The notes beneath the pieces were generated by a model. The model was not told where the DNA came from. It ran no database searches and saw only the letters and a list, made by a program, of their open reading frames with translations. This document shows positions 43,799 through 52,649 of a stretch of 64,000 nucleotides of DNA, one piece after another. A program made the translations under genes and the position numbers. Positions within the stretch are counted from its first letter, which is position 1. Each line of letters opens with the position of its first letter. The stretch is from Chromobacterium paludis (GTDB taxonomy: Bacteria > Pseudomonadota > Gammaproteobacteria > Burkholderiales > Chromobacteriaceae), in assembly GCF_008275125.1 (NCBI RefSeq), contig NZ_CP043473.1, positions 2,790,001 through 2,854,000 on the forward strand, read 5' to 3'.

Positions 43799-45085
43799 AT
43801 GGCACGCGTTCCACTGACCATCAATCGAATCGAAAAGCTTTCTTGTCCCGAAGGGAAATCCCAAGTCTTCATGAGAGACAGCGAAGTCCCCGGCCTGGGG
43901 CTTCGCTGCACTCCCAAACGCAAAACCTTTATCTTTGAAGCAGACCTTCACGGCCAGACCATTCGCATCACGATTGGCGAATACCCTGCATGGCTGCTCG
44001 ATACTTCGCAAGGAAGCAATGAGCCCAGCGCCCGACGCCGCGCACGCGAGCTGCGTGGGCTGATTGATCAAGGCATCGACCCTCGCCTCCAGGAAAAAGA
44101 AGCCAAGGCAGAACATGAGAAATTGCTGACGGCTGAAAATAAAAAAAACATCACCCTTGCAGATGCCTGGCCCGTCTACGTCCAAGCCAATGCCAGTCGC
44201 TGGGGCGCCCGGCACCTTGCAGATCACGAGCGGCTCGCGCATCGGGGCGGAGACCCTAGAACCCGCTCCAAAGCAAAGCAGACCATCCCCGGACCCCTAG
44301 CCCCATTGCTAGATGTCAAGCTGACAGACTTGAACGCTGACCAGATCAGCGCATGGTTGGAGAAAGAAAACGAAACCCGGCCTACGGTAGCCGCATTAGC
44401 TTTTAGATTGCTAAGGGCATTCCTGAACTGGTGCGATGAGCAACCCGAATACACTGGGCTTATCCCTGAAATCAATCATGCCGCCAAGAAGGTTCGCCAG
44501 AAAGTGGCAAAATCCAAAGCCAAGGATGACTGCTTACAAAAAGAGCAGTTGCCTGCTTGGTTTGCCAATGTACAAAAGCTCAGCCCGATTTTCAGCGCAT
44601 ACCTGCAAACTCTGTTGCTTACCGGTGCCAGGCGGGAAGAGTTAGCAGAACTGAAATGGACAGATGTTGACTTCCAATGGAAAAGCTTACGGCTAGCGGA
44701 CAAAGTCGAGGGTGAGCGCCAGATCCCACTCACCCCCTATGTAGCCAAGCTTCTCGCCAACCTTCCCCGTAGGAACGAGTGGGTTTTCAGCAGCACATCC
44801 GCTCAAAGCGGCCGCATACAAGATCCCCGCTACGCTCATAACCAAGCTTTATCTTGGGCTGACTTACCGCCTTTGACGCTACACGGACTCAGGCGATCAT
44901 TTGGCACGCTCTCCGAGTGGGTGGAATGCCCGACAGGAGTAGTGGCGCAAATCCAAGGCCATAAACCAAGTGCAACCGCCGAGAAGCATTACCGCCGCCG
45001 GCCCCTTGACCTGCTGAGAAAATGGCATAGCCAGATTGAGGAATGGATTTTGGAACAAGCCACTCTCCGGAATACCGTTAGCTGA
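43799..45085 (+). CDS. P4-type tyrosine integrase of second element
   Basis: 428 aa. N-terminal DUF4102-type arm-binding domain (SEVPGLGLRCTPKRKTFIFEADLHGQTIRITIGEYP, about 28-65), core-binding domain, and catalytic domain with Arg in TGARREELAELKW, HGLRRSF and the Tyr in KHYRRRPLD. Such integrases serve genomic islands at tRNA genes and lie next to one att site reading into the element, as here. It is only distantly related to the prophage integrase 0.3 kb away although both use the same tRNA. Confidence 0.9.
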   Translation: MARVPLTINRIEKLSCPEGKSQVFMRDSEVPGLGLRCTPKRKTFIFEADLHGQTIRITIGEYPAWLLDTSQGSNEPSARRRARELRGLIDQGIDPRLQEKEAKAEHEKLLTAENKKNITLADAWPVYVQANASRWGARHLADHERLAHRGGDPRTRSKAKQTIPGPLAPLLDVKLTDLNADQISAWLEKENETRPTVAALAFRLLRAFLNWCDEQPEYTGLIPEINHAAKKVRQKVAKSKAKDDCLQKEQLPAWFANVQKLSPIFSAYLQTLLLTGARREELAELKWTDVDFQWKSLRLADKVEGERQIPLTPYVAKLLANLPRRNEWVFSSTSAQSGRIQDPRYAHNQALSWADLPPLTLHGLRRSFGTLSEWVECPTGVVAQIQGHKPSATAEKHYRRRPLDLLRKWHSQIEEWILEQATLRNTVS

Positions 45086-45093
45086 ACATTCGG

Positions 45094-45123
45094 AGACACC
45101 TCAACCATCGAGGTGTCTTTTTC
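45094..45123 (+). terminator. Terminator after second integrase
   Basis: AGACACCTC, seven-base loop, GAGGTGTCT followed by TTTTC. Confidence 0.9.
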
Positions 45124-45144
45124 ATATCCCCGCCCCCTCCTTAC

Positions 45145-45642
45145 TCAATACTCCTCCGCCAACATCAGCGTCAGCACCCGCCGTGTCGCCTCGGCATCCC
45201 ACGGCGCTTCGCTGCCTTGCTCGCAGTCTTGCGCGTAATAATCGATCTTCCAGAACACCGTCACGCCGTCGATCTCCACTTGGCCGAAGTCATGTTCCAG
45301 ATAGGGATCGTTGTCGGCACTGAAATCTTTCATCTGGCGAATCGCCTCAATGAATCGTTCTGGCTGTTCCAGGCTGGCAAAGCCTGGGGTGCAATGCACC
45401 TGCCCCAAGCTGGATGGTGCGAAGGGCAGGCTGCGGCGCAGTTGGTCGTTGAGTTCGGCGGTCTGGATCTGCTTCAGCAGCCAGCCGCCGGTTTGCGGCA
45501 GCCGATTGATCTGCAGCAGGATGGCTTCCGTCGTCGCCAGGTGTTGCCGGTGCTGCAGCGACAGCAGCCAGCTGCGGATGCCGGCCAGATCCTGGAACGG
45601 GCAGACTACGCCGTCCAGTGTTTGAATGCGGTGATGCATCAT
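45145..45642 (-). CDS. DUF3768 domain protein
   Basis: 165 aa. The C-terminal half (NDPYLEHDFGQVEIDGVTVFWKIDYY...TRRVLTLMLAEEY) is the DUF3768 signature as I recall it. The family is found on plasmids and conjugative or integrative elements alongside DUF932 and YqaJ genes, as here. The start is 45642 or the second ATG at 45639, with GAGGAC upstream. The N-terminal 60 residues are helical and unassigned. Function unknown. Confidence 0.75.
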   Translation of the reverse strand: MMHHRIQTLDGVVCPFQDLAGIRSWLLSLQHRQHLATTEAILLQINRLPQTGGWLLKQIQTAELNDQLRRSLPFAPSSLGQVHCTPGFASLEQPERFIEAIRQMKDFSADNDPYLEHDFGQVEIDGVTVFWKIDYYAQDCEQGSEAPWDAEATRRVLTLMLAEEY

Positions 45643-45652
45643 CGTGTCCTCG

Positions 45653-45689
45653 TAAAAAAACCCCTGTCTGGCTAAGCCAGATCAGGGGC
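45653..45689 (-). terminator. Terminator of the lipoprotein gene upstream of DUF3768
   Basis: On the minus strand: CCCCTGATCTGGC, short loop, GCCAGACAGGGG (with a bulge), then seven T. It separates the 45736-46011 gene from the DUF3768 gene. Confidence 0.85.
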
Positions 45690-45735
45690 AAGGGTAAGTA
45701 GAAAGTGGACGTTCAGCCGACGCCAGCGGGTTCCG

Positions 45736-46011
45736 TCAGGGCCGGCACTGCTGGAGACCGGCGCGCAGGGTGGCCAGGAACGGTTCCGGCATGGCGCCGC
45801 TCAGCCGCATCTCGGTTTCCAGCGCGGCGTATTCGTCTTGTTTGTGCCGGCTCTCAAACACTTTGAGCAGGCAGCTGCAGTAGGCCTTGGTGGCGCCGCG
45901 TCCCATGCAGCCGTTGACGAAGCGTTCTTGCACGTCGCTGTCGTAGCCGGACGAACAGGCGGTCAGCAGGACAAGCAGCGGAAGGATCAGATAAGGGGTT
46001 TTCATAGGCAT
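45736..46011 (-). CDS. Small lipoprotein with conserved Cys residues
   Basis: 91 aa. Lipobox LLTACSSG, so the mature protein begins at a lipidated Cys of about 71 residues. Four further Cys (NGCMGRG, YCSCLL, QQC) suggest disulfides in the periplasm. Start uncertain: ATG 46011 or 46005, neither with a good ribosome site. No family recognised. It is followed by a strong terminator and lies downstream of another exported protein gene. Confidence 0.6.
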   Translation of the reverse strand: MPMKTPYLILPLLVLLTACSSGYDSDVQERFVNGCMGRGATKAYCSCLLKVFESRHKQDEYAALETEMRLSGAMPEPFLATLRAGLQQCRP

Positions 46012-46060
46012 TCGGACAGAGTGGGCGGGCACGGACAGGCTGTCCGCGCCCGTGATCGCG

Positions 46061-46510
46061 TTACCAGGTGACGCAGCTGTACTCCTTGCTCTTGCTCGAC
46101 GGCAAGGCCTTGGCTACGCCGGTCAGCGGCAACGATAGGGTTTTGCCATCCGCCGTCTTGGCTACCAGGGTCTTGGCCTTGCGGAGGCCGTCCCAAGCCA
46201 GGCGGAAGTTGTCACCGCCGGCGCGCGAGCCGGCATCGGACGGTGACAGCGGCGCCTTGCCATCGAGGATCAGCACGAAGTCTTGCTGGCTGCCGTAGCC
46301 GTACTGCTTGCGGCCTACCGTCAGCGTCATGGTGGCGGGTGTCTCGCCGTCGTTGTTGCAAGCGATGTAGAGCTGATTGCCCTTGGCGTCCTTCACCATG
46401 TATTCCGATACGCCCTGGCCCCAGCCGCTGCTCCAGCGTCCGGTTTCGCCAAAGGCCAGCGCCTGTTGGCTGATCAATGCCGCCAAAGCGGCGAGTATTA
46501 GCGGTTTCAT
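46061..46510 (-). CDS. Exported protein of unknown function
   Basis: 149 aa. Signal peptide to about residue 19 (ending ALA before FGETG). The mature part has two Cys (IACNNDG and EYSCVTW) likely joined by a disulfide, and beta-rich segments (QLYIACNNDGETPATMTLTVGRKQYGYG). GGAG precedes the ATG. No family recognised. It sits in a run of three exported-protein genes on the same strand. Confidence 0.65.
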   Translation of the reverse strand: MKPLILAALAALISQQALAFGETGRWSSGWGQGVSEYMVKDAKGNQLYIACNNDGETPATMTLTVGRKQYGYGSQQDFVLILDGKAPLSPSDAGSRAGGDNFRLAWDGLRKAKTLVAKTADGKTLSLPLTGVAKALPSSKSKEYSCVTW

Positions 46511-46563
46511 ATTGGCTCCTGAGTTCGAAGAGTGAGCGCCCCGCCTGGGGGCGCGCTATGCCG

Positions 46564-48195
46564 TCAGTTCACGCCTAGCGTGGGCTTGAGGGCGTTGAAG
46601 AGTTGATCGAAGGTGGCGGGGGCGAAGGTGATGCCGCCCCGGTCGCGCTTGGCCGGTTCCACGCTGGCGAACTGCAGATGGCCGGCGCGCAGCGCGATGG
46701 CCAAGCGATTGCCGGCCAGGAGATCGTCGAGCTGAATAAGCTGCGCGGCCTGAGCGTCTTTCAGCGCGATGTCCAGCACCAGCACATTGGCGTTGCGCGC
46801 CAGCCGACTCCAGCGGATCTGGCTGCTCAGCACTTGGCCTTGGCTATCGCGGATGGCGGCGCTGCCATCGGCGTTCAGCCGCAGCAGATTGCCGTTCGCG
46901 CTGACCGGGATGTCGAGGCCGAAGACCTGATCGACGGCGCTGTATGTCTTGGCCTTATCGCCAAGCACATTGCAGGACTGGTTGCTGAAGGCGGGGTCGC
47001 AGTCGGAGATGCTGACCTGATCCAGGTTGTGACGAATATAGGTGGTATACCCCACGCTGCCGGCGGCAAAGTTGCCGCGCAGCGCGTTCAGCAAGCTGCT
47101 GCCCAGCGCGCCTTGCATCACCTTGGCCATCGGCTGGCCGTCCAGCTTGGCGGCGCGCAGTTCCAGCCGCCCGACTATGCCGGTCAGCGGGTTCGTTACG
47201 GTGATGGCGTTGCCGTCTATCTGGGGCTGGCCCCAGACCGGCTCCGGATTCTGGTTGCCGATGAAATCGGTCCAGCTGCCATCGGCCTTCAAGTCGTACT
47301 CGCCTTGATGCGGGAAGAAGTCGCCCCATACGCTGGGCTGCCATTGCTGTGCCAGGTACTTCTGGTGCAGCGTGGCTAGGCCGGCGTTGCTCAGACTGCT
47401 CAGTTCGCGCAGGGCGATGGACTGGCCGTTACTGCTTTCCAGACCATACCAGCTGTACACCCCGCTCTTGAGCACGGCGGCAGCATCGACATTACGGCTA
47501 TACCGCGGCTGGCTCGCCTGGGCATCGACATCCGCCTGACTGATCTGATCCACACTGCCCTTGCTGGCGATGGCATTCAACACCGCGCGCACCTTGTCGG
47601 CATCGGCCTGGCCATTGCTGGCGAAGGTGGTGATCTTGTCCACTACCTTGCTGGCCAGCGCCGAAGTGGCCTGGTCCTGGCCGGCGATGTAGTCGGCATT
47701 CAGATCGACGCTGCCGCCGAGCAAAGTCGTCACATTCTGCTCGGCTGCGCTGCGGCTCAAACCGGCTTCCATCTGCGCCGCCACCATGGAGGTCAGCGGC
47801 GTCACATGCTGATTGGCGGTATCAGACAGAATCGTGCTGAGGGTGAAGCTGGCCGGGAAGGTGTAACCGGGCCGGGATAGATCCTTGGTGGCCGGCGTGA
47901 CCACCACCAACAGTTTCTTGCCGACGACCGTGCCATTCACCGGCAGACTGTAACTGCCATCGGCCTGCGTGGTGGTGCTCGGCTCGCCCGGATCGCAAAC
48001 GCCGTTGTCGTTCAGATCCAGGCAGACCGTGGCGCCGACCAGATAGCCGTCAATCGCCTTGCCGGAAACCTGCTGTGCCGGCGCGGGCGGCGTGCTGGGC
48101 GTGCCGCTATCGCCGCCGCCGCCGCCGCAAGCGCTCAACAGCAGCGCGCTGCTGGTCACAGCCAGCAGGCTGGAAAGGGAGGATGGGGTTTGCAT
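46564..48195 (-). CDS. Large surface lipoprotein with carboxypeptidase-like N-domain
   Basis: 543 aa. Signal peptide with lipobox LLSAC followed by five Gly, a spacer typical of surface lipoproteins. Residues about 43-110 (SGKAIDGYLVGATVCLDLNDNGVCDPGEPSTTTQADGSYSL) form an SdrD-B/carboxypeptidase-regulatory-like beta domain with a calcium-loop-like DLNDNGVCD. The next helical part (VTPLTSMVAAQM...) resembles the same region of other polyGly lipoproteins. The C-terminal 300 residues are unassigned. It may be displayed on the cell surface. Confidence 0.65.
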   Translation of the reverse strand: MQTPSSLSSLLAVTSSALLLSACGGGGGDSGTPSTPPAPAQQVSGKAIDGYLVGATVCLDLNDNGVCDPGEPSTTTQADGSYSLPVNGTVVGKKLLVVVTPATKDLSRPGYTFPASFTLSTILSDTANQHVTPLTSMVAAQMEAGLSRSAAEQNVTTLLGGSVDLNADYIAGQDQATSALASKVVDKITTFASNGQADADKVRAVLNAIASKGSVDQISQADVDAQASQPRYSRNVDAAAVLKSGVYSWYGLESSNGQSIALRELSSLSNAGLATLHQKYLAQQWQPSVWGDFFPHQGEYDLKADGSWTDFIGNQNPEPVWGQPQIDGNAITVTNPLTGIVGRLELRAAKLDGQPMAKVMQGALGSSLLNALRGNFAAGSVGYTTYIRHNLDQVSISDCDPAFSNQSCNVLGDKAKTYSAVDQVFGLDIPVSANGNLLRLNADGSAAIRDSQGQVLSSQIRWSRLARNANVLVLDIALKDAQAAQLIQLDDLLAGNRLAIALRAGHLQFASVEPAKRDRGGITFAPATFDQLFNALKPTLGVN

Positions 48196-48393
48196 ATGCG
48201 TGTTACTCCTTGTTCATCGTGGGATCTTGGAAGGCTTTATCGGCGTGCTGAAGGGCCAGGCTCATCGGGCATTCGATCCCAATTCCAAAGGTCGAGAGCC
48301 CTGCATGGTCGCCCCCTGCTCGTCATGCCAATAAAATGACGAATATACACCACAAATATTGACGTGTTTATAGCGTCGTGAATCTGTATTCAG

Positions 48394-48741
48394 ATGGGCA
48401 TTCTGATCTTCATGAACGATCAACGCCCCAAAGCCTCTGCTGCCCATCTATCGCCGCTTTCCATAGCCTTGGGCAAACGCCTCAAGCAATGCCGGCATGG
48501 CGCGAACAAATCACAGGAAACATTGGCGTTTGAGGCGCAGGTTGATCGGACCTACATCTCAGCCATTGAGCGAGGGGTGGCCAACCCATCTATCGAGACC
48601 TTGGCGGACATCTGCCATGCAGTTGGCCTGAGCCTGGCTGAGTTTTTCTCGGTGATGGACCAGATTCCCCCGGCGCCCAGCGGGGAGCGGCGGGTAAATA
48701 CTGCTACACCGCCTCAAGTCAAACGCAGCCGATTACGTTAA
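48394..48741 (+). CDS. XRE family helix-turn-helix regulator
   Basis: 115 aa (an internal ATG at 48412 is an alternative). HTH about 25-85: GKRLKQCRHGANKSQETLAFEAQVDRTYISAIERGVANPSIETLADICHAVGLSLAEFF, closely typical of the C-protein/XRE group. The tail is basic and disordered. It is transcribed opposite to its neighbours and stands alone. Its targets are unknown; it could control the divergent lipoprotein gene at 48195 or act as an island regulator. Confidence 0.82.
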   Translation: MGILIFMNDQRPKASAAHLSPLSIALGKRLKQCRHGANKSQETLAFEAQVDRTYISAIERGVANPSIETLADICHAVGLSLAEFFSVMDQIPPAPSGERRVNTATPPQVKRSRLR

Positions 48742-48795
48742 TCAGGTAACCGTTCTTGCCCTGTGCGTTGCGCATGGGCGGAAAGGCCAGAGGCG

Positions 48796-48978
48796 TCACC
48801 CTCTCCGAGGCGGCGAACGCGGTCGCTTCTCCAGATTCAAAGCCAGGACCAGGGCGAGGAAGAATCGGCCAAACTGGCCGAATCGTCCGCTGTACAAAGC
48901 CTGATACAACATGAGGGCCGCCACGATCAGTAGCGGATGCATCGGTTTTCTGAATGTTCTATCGGTGAACGGGGGCAT
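48796..48978 (-). CDS. Small membrane protein, 60 aa
   Basis: 60 aa. MPPFTDRTFRKPMHP, then a hydrophobic helix (LLIVAALMLYQALYSG), a second hydrophobic stretch (FGRFFLALVLAL) and a basic tail (EKRPRSPPRRG). GAAGGAAG is well placed before the ATG. It is the last gene of the minus-strand recombination module. Function unknown. Confidence 0.55.
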   Translation of the reverse strand: MPPFTDRTFRKPMHPLLIVAALMLYQALYSGRFGQFGRFFLALVLALNLEKRPRSPPRRG

Positions 48979-49003
48979 GACTGCTTCCTTCTGCTTTGTG
49001 GAG

Positions 49004-49897
49004 TTAAGACTGCGCCGCCTTGCCCAACTGCCGACTGAGCCGCGCGGGCCGGATCGGCGTGGCGGGTGGTGGCGTCTCACCCGGCGTCGCGGTTTCGGGA
49101 TAGAACTCTTCCAGCAGTTGCGGCACGTCTTCTTCGCTTTCTTCAAACTGGCCGTTTTGCAGCAGCTGCTTGGCCATGGCTTCCATTTGCGCGGTATCGA
49201 CGCCAGCCTGCAGGGCTTGCTCGGCTTCCGTTCGCGCCTGGGTGACGGCATCGATCAGGCTGTGGTCATCGCGCAGGGTCAGATCGACGTAGTAGACCGG
49301 GGTGCGGTAGGACTGGGGGGTGCTCTTGGCGCGCAGCCGCAGGGTCAAGGGCAGGTAACGGGTCAGGCCGCCGCTGACGGCTTCGAAGTAATGCAGCCGC
49401 GCCGCCAGCGTGCGCACCGAGTTGTAGCCGGTGGTGCGGAAGATGAAGGTGCCCAGCTCGTCCTGCTGGCCGTCTACCTGCACATTGAGCCGGCCATACA
49501 GCTTGCAGCCGGCTTCGCGGGCGAATGGGCAGCGCTCTGGCCCGGCGCATGCAGCCTCCTCCACGCCGTTCGGGGTGATCCGGCGCGCGGTTTCGCCGTT
49601 GCCGACGCATAACGGACGCCCCGTCGCGCGGTCGAAGGCGCTGTATTCGGCGCGCAGGTTCAGCTCGCTATGGTTGAATGGCAGCCGTACCGGAATAGCG
49701 CGGATCTTGCCGTTATGCGTTTGCTCGGCCAGTGGCTGATGCAGCGGGTGCAGCAACCAGCCGTCGCGGTTTTGCACCTGGGTGGTGAGGGTGAAGCTGT
49801 CGTCCTTTTCCGGCAACAGCTTGTCCTGGCGTTGCACCAGTTTGCCGATGCTGATCCGGCCGATGACGGGCGGGGTGATGGCGAGTCCCTTGATCAT
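49004..49897 (-). CDS. Recombination directionality factor-like / metal-binding protein
   Basis: 297 aa. Four Cys in a CAGPERCPFAREAGCK cluster (about 110-130) with another at CVGNGE, likely metal ligands. The sequence (MIKGLAITPPVIGRISIGKLV...) matches, as I recall, plasmid and phage proteins annotated as 'hydrolase or metal-binding' and related to recombination directionality factors. It overlaps the YqaJ nuclease gene by 4 bases. Together with DUF932 and YqaJ it forms a module common on mobile elements. Confidence 0.7.
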   Translation of the reverse strand: MIKGLAITPPVIGRISIGKLVQRQDKLLPEKDDSFTLTTQVQNRDGWLLHPLHQPLAEQTHNGKIRAIPVRLPFNHSELNLRAEYSAFDRATGRPLCVGNGETARRITPNGVEEAACAGPERCPFAREAGCKLYGRLNVQVDGQQDELGTFIFRTTGYNSVRTLAARLHYFEAVSGGLTRYLPLTLRLRAKSTPQSYRTPVYYVDLTLRDDHSLIDAVTQARTEAEQALQAGVDTAQMEAMAKQLLQNGQFEESEEDVPQLLEEFYPETATPGETPPPATPIRPARLSRQLGKAAQS

Positions 49898-50877
49898 GAT
49901 GCGCTCCTCTCGGTTTGCAGCAGGAAACGGCGGCTGCCGGCCACCGTCTTGCTGTATTGCTTCAACAGCTCGGGCTGTTCCAGGCTCAAGCGTTCCAGAT
50001 CCGCGACGGTTCTATCCTTGGTGCGCTTCCAGCTGACGCGGCCGCCGGCAAACACGGCGGTGCTGGCCTGCCCCATCACGTTCTGCAGTTGCTGCTTGGC
50101 ATAGGCTTCCTGCGCCTCGATCTCTTCGCGGCGCAGCTTCAGCGCCAACAGGGTGTCGAATAGCGCGGTGCCTTCGCTGGATTCGGACAGATCCACCGTG
50201 GAGCCGCTATCTTTGGGAAACAGCCATTGCAAGGCCTGGCCGGCATCGTCTGAGCCATCCGGCTGCGGCGGTTCGTCCTGCTCCACGCCGCGCCAGAAGC
50301 GCGCTTCGCGTTCGATCAGGTCGGCGATCTTGTCCTCATCGCGCTCGATGCGGTAAATGCGGAAGTCCTGGCCGCCGATCAGCACCGCCACATCGGCCCA
50401 GGCATGGCCGGTGACGGCGAGTTGATGCAGCACCTGGCATTGGTAGGCGATGGGGATGCCCTCCTCCCACTGCGACGCGCAGTGATAGCTGGCGGTCTTG
50501 ATTTCGAGCGTGCCGACGCCGGCATCGGCGCCGACGACTTCGCGGTCCAGATTGGCCAGCATGAAGGGATGTTCGGCATGCTGCAGCACGGCGTTGACGC
50601 GCCGTACTTTCACGCCGGTGCGCTGGGCATAGACGCCGGCCAGCACCGGCTCCAGGATCGTGCCCCACAGCACCGGCTCTTTCTGCGACAGGTCTTCCGG
50701 CGTCTTGCGCCCGGTCTTCTCCAGCCACAGCGACAAGGCGCATTTGTACGGCGACAGGCCGATGGCCGCCGCCGCGTCGGACGAGCCGATGCCTTGGCGG
50801 CGGATCGCCAGCCAGGCCTCGCGCGACAGCTTCAAGGTAGATGCCAGGCGCAGCGCCTGGCCGTAACGTTCACGCAT
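49894..50877 (-). CDS. YqaJ-type phage recombination exonuclease
   Basis: 327 aa from the ATG at 50877 (GGAG 8 bases upstream). Nuclease motifs: IGSSDAAAAIGLSPY, WGTILEPVLAGVYAQRTG (Glu), HPFMLANLDREV (Asp) and TLEIKTASY (Glu-x-Lys), as in lambda-exonuclease-type enzymes. It would degrade one DNA strand for single-strand annealing recombination. The C-terminal 80 residues are helical. It overlaps the next gene by 4 bases. A second, truncated and diverged copy lies at 62000-62393. Confidence 0.85.
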   Translation of the reverse strand: MRERYGQALRLASTLKLSREAWLAIRRQGIGSSDAAAAIGLSPYKCALSLWLEKTGRKTPEDLSQKEPVLWGTILEPVLAGVYAQRTGVKVRRVNAVLQHAEHPFMLANLDREVVGADAGVGTLEIKTASYHCASQWEEGIPIAYQCQVLHQLAVTGHAWADVAVLIGGQDFRIYRIERDEDKIADLIEREARFWRGVEQDEPPQPDGSDDAGQALQWLFPKDSGSTVDLSESSEGTALFDTLLALKLRREEIEAQEAYAKQQLQNVMGQASTAVFAGGRVSWKRTKDRTVADLERLSLEQPELLKQYSKTVAGSRRFLLQTERSAS

Positions 50878-50964
50878 GATGAGCTCCAAAAGCATAAAGC
50901 CCGATCTGGGGCAGGCCAGACCGGGCGTAAAGGAAAGGGAATGGGTAAAGCGGAATCGGCGGAG

Positions 50965-51201
50965 TCAGCCCACCAGGATCAGCTGCCTTACATGGGCCTC
51001 ACACGCCGCGCGGCTGGCAAAGCCCTTCAACGGGAAATAGTCTGGCCCGTCGCAGGCGGCATCGTCCCAATCCAGTACGGTGACGGCGCAGTCGGGATGC
51101 GAGGCCTAGACGGCGCTGACCATGCCTCCCTCGACGCAGATCACGATCTGTAGCGGCGGCAACTCAGTAGATGGCAAGGGTTGTAGAGAGTTGGTATGCA
51201 T
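50965..51201 (-). pseudogene. Small plasmid-type gene interrupted by an in-frame amber codon
   Basis: Expected product 78 aa. Codon 32 is TAG (complement of 51106-51108), between MVSAV and ASHPDCAVTVLDWDDAA. The homologous gene at 62482-62712 has TAC (Tyr) at the same place. After the stop the frame stays intact to its end and remains well conserved (GFASRAACEAH). A single C-to-G change therefore truncates the gene, or the codon is read through by a suppressor. Family unknown. Confidence 0.8.
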
Positions 51202-51206
51202 GGCGT

Positions 51207-52160
51207 TTACTCCAGCAAGGCCAGCGCCTGATCCAGCGCGCGCTGTTTCAGCTGCGCGCCCTGGCCGAACCAAGCGGAATCCAGCCGGTAGTCCTGATTG
51301 CGGGCGCGGCGGTGATGATCGACATACTCGGTCACCGCATTGAGCAAGCCCCAGGCAGTGCCGCGCGCGCCGCTCAGCATCGAGCCCATGCCCGCGCCGC
51401 TGTACAGTGCGATCAGTTGCTGCGTGTGCTTGGAGATCGGCAGGTTGTCTTCGTCCGCAATAGCTTCTCCGGTGACGGCCTGGAAGAACTGCTGCGCCTC
51501 CTGCGGCGACACCGTGCGCCGGCTCAACTGCTTCAGGTTGCCGATGAAACGATCCCAGGACGACAGGCCGATCCCCAGCGCTTCCTTCACCGCCTTGGGA
51601 TCGAATACCGTCGAGTGCGGCACCTTCACCGCACCGCTGTTGTTGCCCACCGCCAGTTGCAGGGTGTTGTTGCACACCACCCGCACCGAGGTGAACTGCG
51701 CGGTAGTCGCCAGCGTGCCGTCGCAACTGGTGGCCAGCAGCAGATAGGCTTTGACCTGATCCCCGCTACGGATCTGGGTCTCCTGCCCGGTACGCGCCAG
51801 TGCCCACAGCTTGCGCCCGCCCTTCAGCACCCCAGCCGTTTCCAGCTCGAAGCCGCCTGCATGCACCAGATCGTTGTAGAAGCTCAGCACCTCATGCGGC
51901 TGTACCACCTTGTAGCGGTTGGACACCACCGACAAGGGAGCGAAGGTGTCCGAGCGGTACAGCACCTTGGCGTCGGCATGCGGCCGGATGTGCATGCCGC
52001 CTGGCGCCACATTGAACAGCACGTCGCTCTGCTCGATGGTCCAATCCATCCCCGCCTCGCGCTGCCAGATGTCTACCGGCAGCCCCTCAGACAAACGATT
52101 GCCCAGCCCATGCCACGGCGTGGCGCCGATATAGGCCATGGTTTCCACTAGATGCGCCAT
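51207..52160 (-). CDS. DUF932 domain protein
   Basis: 317 aa. MAHLVETMAYIGATPWHGLG at the start and FAPLSVVSNRYKVVQPHEVLSFYNDLV define DUF932; VRVVCNNTLQLAVG and the ARNQDYRLDSAWFGQG end follow. DUF932 proteins are common on plasmids and phages beside YqaJ nucleases and are thought to relate to DNA recombination; activity is unproven. The start at 52160 has GGAGAG upstream. The same protein's C-terminal 165 residues reappear at 63029-63550, fused to a transposase. Confidence 0.85.
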   Translation of the reverse strand: MAHLVETMAYIGATPWHGLGNRLSEGLPVDIWQREAGMDWTIEQSDVLFNVAPGGMHIRPHADAKVLYRSDTFAPLSVVSNRYKVVQPHEVLSFYNDLVHAGGFELETAGVLKGGRKLWALARTGQETQIRSGDQVKAYLLLATSCDGTLATTAQFTSVRVVCNNTLQLAVGNNSGAVKVPHSTVFDPKAVKEALGIGLSSWDRFIGNLKQLSRRTVSPQEAQQFFQAVTGEAIADEDNLPISKHTQQLIALYSGAGMGSMLSGARGTAWGLLNAVTEYVDHHRRARNQDYRLDSAWFGQGAQLKQRALDQALALLE

Positions 52161-52440
52161 TTCACTCTCCCAGAAATAGAAACCCCGGCGCGTGGCCGGG
52201 GCGATGAACGGATACGGGCGGTAGCCCGGTAGTAGCTCAGGGAGGTGATATGTGGGTGAAATAATTTTGAATTGAGACAATTAGCAATCCAAATAGCGCT
52301 TCGTCAGCTTGCCGGCCATTACAGGCACTCTTAGGCATGACGAGCAACACTATTCTAATAGTGTTTATGCATATAAACTAGATGTCTATTTTACAGCGAT
52401 AACCTATCCATGCTCGTTTGGCAGACAAGGTGAGATATCC

Positions 52441-52629
52441 GTGAGTCAAGACATTCTGGTCCAACAGGTTTTCCCCTTCTGGAAAGCGATTGAGGCATTA
52501 ACCCCGCAGAAGGTTGATAAGGATGATCCAGACGACAAGCAGAACCCGGCATACCATGTTGCCCGAGATGGAATCTTGCCCTGGCTTGAGGTTGGGCGCA
52601 GATTTCGGATACCAAGCGTAGCCAGGTAA
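52441..52629 (+). CDS. Hypothetical fragment upstream of IS3 remnant
   Basis: 62 aa from a GTG at 52441 preceded by AAGGTGAG. It reads SQDILVQQVFPFWKAIEALT, then QKVDKDDPDDKQNPAY and so on. The sequence looks like the N-terminus of a larger protein (about LTPQKVDKDDP) cut off near the left end of the IS3-type remnant, whose sequence may supply the last residues. No family assigned. Confidence 0.4.
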   Translation: MSQDILVQQVFPFWKAIEALTPQKVDKDDPDDKQNPAYHVARDGILPWLEVGRRFRIPSVAR

Positions 52630-52649
52630 ACTGGCATACGGAGGTACCG

